A stretch of 7,910 nucleotides of DNA, taken from the NCBI GenBank assembly GCA_009700405.1, contig WLMD01000077.1, forward strand, positions 1 to 7,910. Reading direction: 5' to 3'. Each line of letters starts with the position of its first letter. Positions within the stretch are counted from its first letter, which is position 1. The notes under the pieces are model-generated. The model was not told the DNA's origin and ran no database searches. It saw only the letters and a program-made list of their open reading frames with translations. This document shows positions 1 to 7,362 of the stretch, in pieces. Origin of the DNA: Actinomycetota bacterium (GTDB lineage: Bacteria > Actinomycetota > Actinomycetes > Nanopelagicales > Nanopelagicaceae). The position numbers and the translations under genes were made by a program.

Positions 1-16
1 ACATCTCTATCGCTCC
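1..16 (-). other. Probable ribosome-binding site and start codon of the next gene
   Basis: Immediately after the livF TAG, the minus strand has GGAG (13-16), 8 bases, then ATG (2-4). This is a well-spaced start for a further gene running off the left edge. Only one codon is visible, so no product can be named. A Liv permease or binding protein would be a natural guess. Confidence 0.4.
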
Positions 17-727
17 CTAATAACCCAAGTAGGCCGCACGTACCTGCGGATCGGCTATAAGCGATTGTGCGGAGTTGGTGGCAGCAACACGTCCTAAGTT
101 AAGAACGATTCCAACATCTGCGATTTCAAGTGCACTCATCGCATTCTGCTCAACAAGGACGACAGTTAATCCCATACGTGTAGTTAAATCACGAATGCTC
201 TGAAAAATTTGCGCAATAACAAGCGGCGCAAGACCAAGAGATGGTTCATCGAGAAGTAGTAGTTGTGGTTTTGCCATCAAAGCACGTCCGATAGCGAGCA
301 TCTGTCTTTCGCCACCTGAAAGCGTGTCAGCTAATTGAGATGATCGTTCCTCTAGTCGTGGAAAAGTTTCGAAGATACTTTGACGTGTGTCTTTGGCTTC
401 TGAAGTATTTCGACGCCAAAGGGCACCGAGACTCAAGTTTTCTCCGACTGTTAATTCTGGAATTACAGATTTTCCTTCAGATACATGCGATACGCCAAAA
501 CGAACTAGCTTCTCTGGTTTTGAGTGAAGCAGGTTGTTGCCTTGCCAGGAAGCAGCGCCACTTGTTGCGGGAGTTAATCCAGATAAGGCGCGAAGTAAAG
601 TTGTCTTTCCGGCGCCATTAGCACCGATGACTGCAGCAAGTTGGCCCTGCTCAATCTTCATGGATACATGATCGACTGCACGAATTGCTCCGTGATCGAC
701 GCACAGGTCATTCACAATAAGTGTCAT
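17..727 (-). CDS. livF: Branched-chain amino acid-type ABC transporter ATPase, LivF-like
   Basis: Second ATPase of the Liv-type importer, 236 residues. Walker A is GANGAGKT (35-42), the ABC signature is LSGGE (136-140) and Walker B is LLLLDEP with Glu161. The H-loop position is VEQN, with Gln194 in place of histidine, and the Q-loop region reads HVSEGKS, without Gln. Both are usual features of LivF, as in E. coli. The terminal AAYLGY matches the LivF ending and argues against the urea-type UrtE. The ATG start overlaps the livG stop in ATGA (724-727), with GGAG (738-741) 10 bases upstream. The permease genes (livH, livM) and binding protein are not in the window and would be expected to the left. 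Confidence 0.91.
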   Translation of the reverse strand: MTLIVNDLCVDHGAIRAVDHVSMKIEQGQLAAVIGANGAGKTTLLRALSGLTPATSGAASWQGNNLLHSKPEKLVRFGVSHVSEGKSVIPELTVGENLSLGALWRRNTSEAKDTRQSIFETFPRLEERSSQLADTLSGGERQMLAIGRALMAKPQLLLLDEPSLGLAPLVIAQIFQSIRDLTTRMGLTVVLVEQNAMSALEIADVGIVLNLGRVAATNSAQSLIADPQVRAAYLGY

Positions 728-1488
728 GTTGCACTTGCTCCAAGGTATGCGGCGATTACCGCAGGGTCGCGACGCACTGTTTCAGCCGGTCCGCTCGATA
801 TAACTTCGCCGAAGTTAAGAACATATAAACGATCGCAGACTGACATAACCACGTCCATATGATGCTCGACTAGCAGAATCGAACATTGCAATTTCAGATT
901 GTGAATGAGTCCATTCATCCAAGCAATGTCTTCAGCACCTAAACCGCCTGCAGGTTCATCAAGCATCAGTATTCGCGGTTCGCTCACAAGTGCTCGTGCA
1001 ATTGCCACTCGTTTCGTATCTGGGTAAGAGAGCGTGTCAGCACGACGCTCGGCTAGACCCGTTGCGTAGACACGTTCCAACGCCAGCATCGCTCGCTCGC
1101 GCAATTTACTCTCGTCTTTACTGCGCCCAAAAGCCGCCGATATAAAACCAGTATGTGCAAACTTTTGAGCACCAATCATGACGTTTTCGACAACTGTTAA
1201 GTCTGGGAAAAGTCCAACACCTTGCAAGGTACGAGCAATCCCAAAATTAACTAACTCGTTAGGTTTTGGCCATCCATGAGCTTTTCCATCAAGAGTGAGT
1301 TGGCCCTTGGTAGGAGCAACTAGGCCGCACAATGCATTAAAGAGCGTCGTCTTACCTGCCCCATTGGGCCCAATGACTCCGACCACTTCCTGGTGCCGAA
1401 GTTCTAAGAAAACATCGTTGACTGCTCGAAGGCCTCCGAAATCAACACGGAGATTTTCTACTGCCAGGAGCGCTGAGGGCGTGGTCAC
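724..1488 (-). CDS. livG: Branched-chain amino acid-type ABC transporter ATPase, LivG-like
   Basis: Cytoplasmic ATPase subunit of a HAAT-family (Liv-type) importer, expected to pair with LivF and two permeases. It is 254 residues. Walker A is GPNGAGKT (40-47), the Q-loop is TLQGVGLFPDLTVVENV with Gln89, Walker B is ILMLDEP with catalytic Glu178, and the H-loop is VEHH with His209. The ABC signature reads LSYPD (153-157) instead of the LSYGQ usual in LivG, so the glycine that normally contacts the nucleotide is replaced by proline. The end DPAVIAAYLG is typical of LivG. The GTG start sits in a GTGA overlap with the alr stop, with GGAG 4 bases upstream. The ligand cannot be read from an ATPase: branched-chain amino acids are the default, and urea- or amide-type importers of the same family are possible. 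Confidence 0.9.
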   Translation of the reverse strand: MTTPSALLAVENLRVDFGGLRAVNDVFLELRHQEVVGVIGPNGAGKTTLFNALCGLVAPTKGQLTLDGKAHGWPKPNELVNFGIARTLQGVGLFPDLTVVENVMIGAQKFAHTGFISAAFGRSKDESKLRERAMLALERVYATGLAERRADTLSYPDTKRVAIARALVSEPRILMLDEPAGGLGAEDIAWMNGLIHNLKLQCSILLVEHHMDVVMSVCDRLYVLNFGEVISSGPAETVRRDPAVIAAYLGASAT

Positions 1489-2624
1489 GAAACTCCAATG
1501 GTTGTAACTGGTTCGTAGATTCTAGGCACGCGTGGTCCAATTCGAGTAACTATCTCGTAGTTAATACTCAAACTGGCCCGACCCCAATCATCGGCCGTGT
1601 ACTCACCCTCGGTTCCAGGTCCAAAAATCGTGACCCAATCCCCGCTCACTGCCAAAGTATCCGGTCCCAAATCAACAACAAATTGATCCATGGAAACACG
1701 GCCAATTATTGGGCAACGGCGGCCATTCATATAAACGCCTGCGCCTTGAGCAATTCGAGGAATTCCATCTGCGTAGCCCATAGATACAACTCCGACAGTG
1801 GTATCCATTGCTGTCAATGCAATCGCACCGTATCCAACAGGCGTTCCTTCTAATACTGGCTTAACTGCATTCAATTTTGCACGGAGAGTCATCGCCGGAA
1901 TTAGCCCAAGTGACTGAGAAGTGCCAAGGTTTTCAAGATCGGGAGTTAGCCCATACATTGCAATACCGACCCGTACTAAATCAAAATGCGAAGAGGCGTC
2001 AACTAGTGTTGCTGCAGAATTAGAAAGATGATGAATCTCGGGCTGAATTCCAATTCGATTTAAGTCATCCGCCATTTCAGTGAATCGCTTAAGTTGAACA
2101 ACATTTTGTGGTTGGCCTGGCTCATCAGCTCGAGCGAAATGAGAAAATATTCCTATTACTTCAACGCTCTCCGAATCCTTTTCTAGAACTTCGAGAAAGC
2201 TTTCCCATTCAGAAAGAAACCCACCGCGCGTCATACCTGTATCAACTTCGATATGAATGCGTGCTTTTCTCCCCAACTTCCTTCCTGCTTCACTAATTTC
2301 ATGAAAAACTATAAGTGTTCCAACGCCTAGATCTATGTCAGCCGAAATAGCACTGGCAAAATCTGAACCTGGCGGAACAAGCCAAGCAATCGTTGGTGCT
2401 GTAATTCCACCGGTTCGAATTGTTAACGCCTCTTCAAGTAAAGCAACACCGAGCCATTGTGCGCCCGCATCAATTGCCGTACGTGCAACGGGCAATAAAC
2501 CATGACCATAGGCATCGGCTTTTACAACGGCCATAACTGGAACTCCAGCACGGGCTTTGATGGTGCGAACATTTGAAGCGATAGCTGAAAGGTTTACAAC
2601 TGCTTCTGCGCGATTAGTGCTCAT
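1485..2624 (-). CDS. alr: Alanine racemase Alr
   Basis: PLP-dependent cytoplasmic enzyme that interconverts L- and D-alanine and supplies D-Ala for peptidoglycan. It is 379 residues, a normal length. The N-terminal barrel carries AVVKADAYGHG (32-42), with the PLP lysine at 35. It continues with EVDTGMTRGGF (126-136), IFSHFARAD (159-167), HHLSNSAA (198-205) and RVGIAMYGL (218-226). The second catalytic base is Tyr265 in VGYGA (263-267). The C-terminal domain has GYADGIPR (283-290), GRVSMDQ (308-314, with Ser where Cys is common) and TRIGPRVPRIY at the end. Translation is probably coupled to acpS through the 4-base overlap, and GGAG lies 7 bases before the ATG. Its own stop overlaps the livG start (GTGA, 1485-1488). 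Confidence 0.96.
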   Translation of the reverse strand: MSTNRAEAVVNLSAIASNVRTIKARAGVPVMAVVKADAYGHGLLPVARTAIDAGAQWLGVALLEEALTIRTGGITAPTIAWLVPPGSDFASAISADIDLGVGTLIVFHEISEAGRKLGRKARIHIEVDTGMTRGGFLSEWESFLEVLEKDSESVEVIGIFSHFARADEPGQPQNVVQLKRFTEMADDLNRIGIQPEIHHLSNSAATLVDASSHFDLVRVGIAMYGLTPDLENLGTSQSLGLIPAMTLRAKLNAVKPVLEGTPVGYGAIALTAMDTTVGVVSMGYADGIPRIAQGAGVYMNGRRCPIIGRVSMDQFVVDLGPDTLAVSGDWVTIFGPGTEGEYTADDWGRASLSINYEIVTRIGPRVPRIYEPVTTIGVS

Positions 2625-2965
2625 GCGCGCTCCACGATAACCATCGCTGAAGCTATGCCAGCATCATGTGACAAAGTGAGATGCACAATCGCTCCATCGA
2701 CAAGATCTGCTATCTCCCCGCGAAATATAAATTCAGGCTTACCTGATTCCAGGTTCACAACTTCAGCTTCTAGCCACGCTAGGCCCTTACCGGCGTTTAG
2801 CGCTTTTGCTAAAGCTTCTTTTGCGGCGAAACGAGCAGCCTTTGATGAGATAGGGAGCAAGGATTCTGCAGAAGTAAATATCCGCGCGGCTAAGGCAGGC
2901 GTGCGCTCTAGAGATTGAGCAAATCTCTCAATGTCCACAACGTCAATACCGATGCCTTCGATCAT
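2621..2965 (-). CDS. acpS: Holo-[acyl-carrier-protein] synthase AcpS
   Basis: Transfers 4'-phosphopantetheine from CoA to a serine of acyl carrier protein, switching on fatty acid synthesis. The 114-residue product is slightly shorter than the usual 120-130 but has all landmarks: GIGIDVVDIERF at 4-15 with metal-binding Asp8, RIFTSAE at 28-34, RFAAKEALAKAL at 45-56 with metal-binding Glu50, and HLTLSHD at 95-101. The shortening lies in the loop between the FTSAE and RFAAKEA motifs. The ATG start matches the family's usual N-terminus and lies 14 bases after the PAP2 gene. I see no good Shine-Dalgarno in that gap. Its stop overlaps the alr start in ATGA (2621-2624), implying coupled translation. 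AcpS next to alr is a common actinobacterial arrangement. Confidence 0.95.
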   Translation of the reverse strand: MIEGIGIDVVDIERFAQSLERTPALAARIFTSAESLLPISSKAARFAAKEALAKALNAGKGLAWLEAEVVNLESGKPEFIFRGEIADLVDGAIVHLTLSHDAGIASAMVIVERA

Positions 2966-2979
2966 GGAGTAATACTAAG

Positions 2980-3645
2980 TCAGGAGCGCTGACTTTCTGA
3001 AGGAACAAAGCGATCAATGGCAATTATTAGGACTAATAACGCCCCGCCAACAAACAATCCTGCCAAAAGATCAGAAAACCAATGGGTGTTACGAAAGAGA
3101 GAGACTGCACAGACTGAAAGTGTGATTGCACCGACCGAAACAGCTAGGGCCCTTCCATGGAGAGATGCCCTTCGGGTATACCGATAGGCGATGTAGGCCA
3201 ATATGCCCCACGTTAATAAAGCGTTAGCCGCATGCCCACTCGGATAAGAAAGTCCGCCAGCCTTTATTAAATCTATATTCATCCTTGGTTTCGTTCGTCC
3301 AATTGCCAATTTCGCGACTCCAACAACACCATTGAGGACAAGTAGAGACAAGAATGCCAAATTGAGTGGGCGCCAAGATTTATATCTCCTGGAGACGATA
3401 ACTGCAGCAATTATCAAAATCGTCGCAGTCAAACCGCGCAATCCTAAGTTATCGATTTTCTTCAAAAGAAAATCAATGAGGTGGCCCATCTTTGGTCTTT
3501 TCGAATGAGCTACCCACGAATCAAAATCTATTAGGACTCCATTAGTCATAACTTGTTGTGTTACTGCCAAGAATCCTACAAACAAAAGCCCAGACCAACG
3601 AAAAGCTCTAGTCATTTGCGCTCTACGAATTGATGCTTGAATCAA
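2980..3645 (-). CDS. PAP2-family membrane phosphatase (possible lipid phosphate phosphatase)
   Basis: Predicted integral membrane protein of up to 221 residues with about six hydrophobic segments (near 15-35, 70-85, 94-112, 138-156, 166-184 and 190-210). The PAP2 motifs are recognisable. C1 is K112-x6-K119-P120, C2 is YPSGH (134-138), and C3 is S182-LFRNT-H188-WFSD192. PAP2 enzymes remove phosphate from lipid phosphates such as undecaprenyl pyrophosphate or phosphatidate; the substrate here is unknown. C1 has Lys where the consensus has Arg, and C3 has Ser where the consensus has Arg, while both catalytic histidines and the aspartate are kept. The start is uncertain. The longest form begins with TTG directly abutting the glmS stop, with GGTGGA just upstream. 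An ATG at 3613-3615 would give 211 residues and still keep every motif. The neighbours make an envelope-lipid role plausible, but this is inference. Confidence 0.82.
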   Translation of the reverse strand: MIQASIRRAQMTRAFRWSGLLFVGFLAVTQQVMTNGVLIDFDSWVAHSKRPKMGHLIDFLLKKIDNLGLRGLTATILIIAAVIVSRRYKSWRPLNLAFLSLLVLNGVVGVAKLAIGRTKPRMNIDLIKAGGLSYPSGHAANALLTWGILAYIAYRYTRRASLHGRALAVSVGAITLSVCAVSLFRNTHWFSDLLAGLFVGGALLVLIIAIDRFVPSESQRS

Positions 3646-5484
3646 TTATTCCACCGTCACAGATTTGGCAAGGTTGCGTGGTTGATCGACATCATTGCCG
3701 CGCGTAACTGCCATCTCGTATGCAAATACTTGAAGAGGGACAGTTGCAAGAATTGGTTGAAATATTGCAGGTGCAATAGGGATTCTAATAATGTGTTCTG
3801 CGCCGGTAACTTCTGCGCCTTCTTGTGCAATAACAATTACCTTGGCGCCACGCGCCTTTACTTCTTGCACGTTGCTCAGCATTTTTTCATCTAGCCCATG
3901 CTCGTGCCCGACTGGGAGAATGGCGATCACTGGAGTGCCCTCTTCGATTAATGCAATCGGACCATGCTTTAGCTCTCCGCCAGCAAATCCTTCTGCATGC
4001 ATATACGCCAATTCTTTTAACTTAAGCGCACCTTCCAGGGCTACTGGGAATCCAACATTACGCCCCAGGAAGAGCACCGATGTTGACTGCGCGAATCCGC
4101 GAGTTAGTTCGCGCAATGGCTCAACTGTTTCAAGAATTTGTTCGATTTTTCCCGGCAACTCTGCCATCTCGCTAAATATCTCTTTAACCTCTAGGTCACT
4201 CATCACTCCACGAAGTTGGGCGAGATGAAGACCTATGAGATAAACAGCTACCACCTGCGTGAGAAATGCTTTGGTCGACGCGACAGCAATTTCTGGACCA
4301 GCGTGCGTATAAAGAACAGCATCAGATTCGCGAGGAATAGTCGAGCTATTTGTATTGCAGACAGAAAGGATTCTCGCACCGCATTCTTTAGCGTGGCGAA
4401 CCGCCATTAACGTGTCCATAGTTTCACCAGATTGTGAGATTGCAATCACCAATGTTTCGGCATCAATCAATGGATCTCTATAACGAAATTCGCTTGCGAG
4501 CTCTACTTCTACCGTGATCTTTGCCCATTTTTCGATGGCATATTTTGCAAGCATTCCTGCGTGGTAGGCAGTGCCACATGCCAAGACAACTATCTTCTTA
4601 AATCCTTGTATATCCGCTTTTGAAAGGTGAAGTTCATCGAGAACAATCTGATTGTTCTCGTTGAGTCGGCCCAATAGCGTGTCGGCGATGGCTTTAGGTT
4701 GTTCGAAAATCTCCTTCAACATAAAGTGGCTGAAGCCACCTTTTTGCGCAGCTGATGCATCCCACGTGATTGCATATTCTTTGGGTTGCAACGGAGCACC
4801 ATCAAGATTAGTTATATGTATGCCTTGTGGCGAAATAGTTACAACCTCATCTTGACCCAGTTCTACTGCGCGCTTTGTGTAATCAATAAATGCGGCAACA
4901 TCTGATGCCATAAAGTTTTCGCCATCGCCAAGTCCGACAACCAAGGGAGAATTTCTGCGCACACCAACAATTACATCAGGTTGGTCAGCATGAATTGCTA
5001 ACAAGGTAAATGAACCGCGCAAAGACTTGACTGCTTCGCGCATAGCTGCAGAAAGATCTCCGTTGTGTGCTTTACGAAGATCGCTCAGTAGGTGAGCTAC
5101 GGATTCGGTATCTGTATCAGAATCAAATCTGTGGCCACGTGCTTCAAGGTCAGAACGCAATTGAGTGTAATTCTCAATAATCCCATTGTGAATGACGGCA
5201 AGCTTTCCTTCATTATCTACATGCGGATGAGCATTGCGATCAGTTGGTCCCCCATGAGTAGCCCAACGAGTATGACCTATTCCGCTATGCACCTCGGGGA
5301 GTGAGTCTCCGAGTGCGTTCTCCAAATTTATAAGTTTGCCAGCACGCTTTTCAATGTATAGGACATTGGGTGTTCCAAGTGCAATTCCTGCTGAGTCATA
5401 ACCTCTATATTCGAGGCGACGTAATCCTTCAATCAAGGGAGTGATTGCAGACTGCGGGCCTGTGTAACCAACAATCCCACACAC
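3646..5484 (-). CDS. glmS: Glutamine-fructose-6-phosphate aminotransferase (isomerizing) GlmS
   Basis: Makes glucosamine-6-phosphate from fructose-6-phosphate and glutamine, the committed step of amino sugar synthesis. It is 612 residues, against about 609 in E. coli. The N-terminal glutaminase domain has Cys2 as nucleophile once Met is removed (CGIVGYTG), then RLEYRGYDSAG (23-33), HTRWATHGGP (71-80), HNG (99-101) and DTDTES (123-128). Two sugar isomerase (SIS) domains follow: the first has ACGTAYHAG (302-310), SQSGETMDT (350-358) and HAGPEIAVASTKAF (394-407), and the second has KELAYMHAEGFAGGELKHGP (490-509). The C-terminus is NLAKSVTVE, with the conserved catalytic-loop lysine at 608. The start is GTG, placing Cys at position 2, with GGGG (5492-5495) 7 bases upstream inside the end of glmM. 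The 4-base gap leaves no room for a glmS ribozyme. Confidence 0.97.
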   Translation of the reverse strand: MCGIVGYTGPQSAITPLIEGLRRLEYRGYDSAGIALGTPNVLYIEKRAGKLINLENALGDSLPEVHSGIGHTRWATHGGPTDRNAHPHVDNEGKLAVIHNGIIENYTQLRSDLEARGHRFDSDTDTESVAHLLSDLRKAHNGDLSAAMREAVKSLRGSFTLLAIHADQPDVIVGVRRNSPLVVGLGDGENFMASDVAAFIDYTKRAVELGQDEVVTISPQGIHITNLDGAPLQPKEYAITWDASAAQKGGFSHFMLKEIFEQPKAIADTLLGRLNENNQIVLDELHLSKADIQGFKKIVVLACGTAYHAGMLAKYAIEKWAKITVEVELASEFRYRDPLIDAETLVIAISQSGETMDTLMAVRHAKECGARILSVCNTNSSTIPRESDAVLYTHAGPEIAVASTKAFLTQVVAVYLIGLHLAQLRGVMSDLEVKEIFSEMAELPGKIEQILETVEPLRELTRGFAQSTSVLFLGRNVGFPVALEGALKLKELAYMHAEGFAGGELKHGPIALIEEGTPVIAILPVGHEHGLDEKMLSNVQEVKARGAKVIVIAQEGAEVTGAEHIIRIPIAPAIFQPILATVPLQVFAYEMAVTRGNDVDQPRNLAKSVTVE

Positions 5485-5488
5485 TTAA

Positions 5489-6829
5489 TTACCCCAGTTC
5501 CTGCGCAACGACCTCGGCAATTCTTGTTGCGATTTCATGTGCAACGCTATCACTTGAGGCTTCTACCATCACTCTAACTAAGGGTTCAGTCCCCGAAGCT
5601 CTCAATAATACGCGTCCACTATCCCCGAGTTCAGACTCTGCCTGTTTCACTGCGTCGATGATTATTTGTGACGTTTCAAGTTTTTCTTTCGCAACGTTCT
5701 TAACATTGATGAGAATCTGGGGGAAACGCACCATTAATCCGGCTAATTCATGAGCACGTTTGCCGGATCTTTTAATTTCTTGAAGTAAAGCAAGAGATGT
5801 CAAGATTCCGTCTCCGGTAGTTGCGAATTCGCGCAAAATAACGTGACCTGATTGCTCTCCACCAATTGAATAATCTGATTCAAGCATTTTCTCTAAAACG
5901 TAACGGTCTCCTACCGCAGTTGTGATTACATTGACGTCTGCATCCTTCATTGCTTTCATAAAACCTAAATTACTCATGACCGTGCCAACAACTGTATTGC
6001 TTTTGAGTACGCCTCTAGATTTCATGCCCAAAGCGAGAATTGCTAGAATTTGATCGCCATCAATGTCGTTGCCCATATCGTCGATAGCTAGCGCACGATC
6101 GGCGTCACCATCATGAGCGATTCCAATGTCTGCGCCGGTTTCTAATACCTTGGCGCGTAAATTCTCAAGGTGAGTAGAACCGCAATCATCATTAATGTTC
6201 CAGCCATCTGGTTGGTTAGAAATTGCAATTACTTTCGCTCCTGCACGACGTAGAGCTTCAGGCGCCACGCGAGATGAGGCGCCGTTGGCACAATCAACGA
6301 CAACGGTTAGGCCATCTAGTTTCGTAGTAACTGAAGCTAATAAATGCTCAAGGTAGCGTTCGGTAGCAGTCTCATCATTAATCGCTCGTCCAACACCGCG
6401 ACCTGTGGGCCGTGTCCACGGCTCACCCATACGAGCTTCAATTGCTGCCTCAATCGAGTCGGCTAATTTTCCGCCACCTCGCGAAAATAATTTGATGCCG
6501 TTGTCTGGCATTGGATTGTGCGAAGCACTGATCATTACACCGAGATCTGCTTTGCTCTGGGCAACTAAATACGCAATGGCCGGTGTTGGTAAAACTCCAA
6601 CTCGATAAACATTTATCCCTGCACTTGTTAAGCCCGCGACAACCGCAGCCTCTAGAAACTCACCTGATGCACGCGAATCTTGACCAACTATTGCAGTTGG
6701 TTGGTGATCTGCGTTGCTCGATGATTCAACAAGAATATGGGCAGCAGCAACAGCAACATCTAAAGCAAGTTCTGCAGTGAGGTCGTGATTAGCTAAACCA
6801 CGAATTCCATCGGTGCCAAATAGCGCCAT
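5489..6829 (-). CDS. glmM: Phosphoglucosamine mutase GlmM
   Basis: Cytoplasmic enzyme that converts glucosamine-6-phosphate to glucosamine-1-phosphate, the step between GlmS and GlmU on the way to UDP-GlcNAc for peptidoglycan. It is 446 residues, the family norm for alpha-D-phosphohexomutases. The N-terminal block is MALFGTDGIRG. The phosphoserine loop is ISASHNPMPDNGIK, with the phosphorylated serine expected at residue 103. The Mg-binding loop is DGDADR (240-245), the sugar-binding loop is GGEQSGH (323-329), and the phosphate-binding loop RASGTEPLVRVMVE starts at 410. All catalytic elements are present. The start is ATG, 28 bases after rpsI. I see no clear Shine-Dalgarno sequence in that gap, so expression may depend on read-through or on structure-poor initiation. 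glmS follows after 4 bases. Confidence 0.96.
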   Translation of the reverse strand: MALFGTDGIRGLANHDLTAELALDVAVAAAHILVESSSNADHQPTAIVGQDSRASGEFLEAAVVAGLTSAGINVYRVGVLPTPAIAYLVAQSKADLGVMISASHNPMPDNGIKLFSRGGGKLADSIEAAIEARMGEPWTRPTGRGVGRAINDETATERYLEHLLASVTTKLDGLTVVVDCANGASSRVAPEALRRAGAKVIAISNQPDGWNINDDCGSTHLENLRAKVLETGADIGIAHDGDADRALAIDDMGNDIDGDQILAILALGMKSRGVLKSNTVVGTVMSNLGFMKAMKDADVNVITTAVGDRYVLEKMLESDYSIGGEQSGHVILREFATTGDGILTSLALLQEIKRSGKRAHELAGLMVRFPQILINVKNVAKEKLETSQIIIDAVKQAESELGDSGRVLLRASGTEPLVRVMVEASSDSVAHEIATRIAEVVAQELG

Positions 6830-6857
6830 ATCGCGGCTTAAATATCGAAAGTGTGAA

Positions 6858-7349
6858 TTAGCGCTTGCTGTATTGCGAGCGCTTACGGGCTTTCTTCAGA
6901 CCGTACTTCTTGCGCTCAATAACACGAGCATCGCGAGTCAAGAATCCAGCTTTTTTAAGTGCTGGGCGATGTGCTTCTTCATCAATTTGATTGAGTGAAC
7001 GTGCTACGCCAAGACGTAGAGCGCCAGCTTGTCCAGATACTCCGCCACCATTGATGCGTGCGAAAACATCGTATGAGTTTTCAGCGCCTACTGTGCGAAA
7101 TGGCTCAGAAACTAATTGTTGGTGAACCTTGTTTGGAAAGTAGACAGCAAGTTCTTTACCGTTAACAACCCAGCGACCAGTTCCAGGAACTAGGCGAACG
7201 CGAGCAACCGCTTCCTTTCGTCGGCCAGTGCCGGCACCGGGTGCTTTAATCGCAGGGCGATTAGTTGCAGCAGCAGGAGTTGCTGAAGAGTAAGAAGTTG
7301 GAACTTCGTTCTCATCGAGATCATTAACTACAGTGTTATCAGACATCAT
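6858..7349 (-). CDS. rpsI: 30S ribosomal protein S9 with N-terminal extension
   Basis: Small-subunit protein whose basic C-terminal tail reaches the P-site tRNA. The conserved core starts near residue 41 (TGRRKEAVARVRL). It contains INGGGVSGQAGALRLGVARSL at about 99-119 and LTRDARVIERKKYGLKKARKRSQYSKR at the end, with the terminal SKR intact. The first 40 residues are an acidic, then Ser/Thr/Ala/Pro-rich, extension absent from the E. coli protein and common in actinobacteria. Two ATG codons are adjacent at the start. The first (7347-7349) is preferred because AGAGGA lies about 9 bases before it, overlapping the end of rplM. The second would shorten the protein by one residue. The gap to rplM is 13 bases, so the two are surely cotranscribed. 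Confidence 0.97.
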   Translation of the reverse strand: MMSDNTVVNDLDENEVPTSYSSATPAAATNRPAIKAPGAGTGRRKEAVARVRLVPGTGRWVVNGKELAVYFPNKVHQQLVSEPFRTVGAENSYDVFARINGGGVSGQAGALRLGVARSLNQIDEEAHRPALKKAGFLTRDARVIERKKYGLKKARKRSQYSKR

Positions 7350-7362
7350 TGATTTTTATCCT

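Noticed and set aside
340..621. 93-codon plus-strand open frame, opposite livF
   Set aside because: Fully antisense to conserved LivF motifs, including the signature and Walker A. No independent support.
3791..4228. 145-codon open frame on the plus strand, opposite glmS
   Set aside because: It lies wholly antisense to the SIS domains of glmS, its Ser/Pro/Cys-rich translation resembles no family I know, and it has no neighbouring plus-strand gene. It is a shadow frame.
5485..5488. Possible glmS ribozyme/riboswitch before glmS
   Set aside because: Only 4 bases separate glmM and glmS, far too few for the ribozyme, which is in any case typical of Firmicutes.
6830..6857. Repeated CGATAT in the rpsI-glmM gap, considered as a terminator or operator
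   Set aside because: It is a short direct repeat rather than a stem, with no T-run. It is too short to separate from chance.
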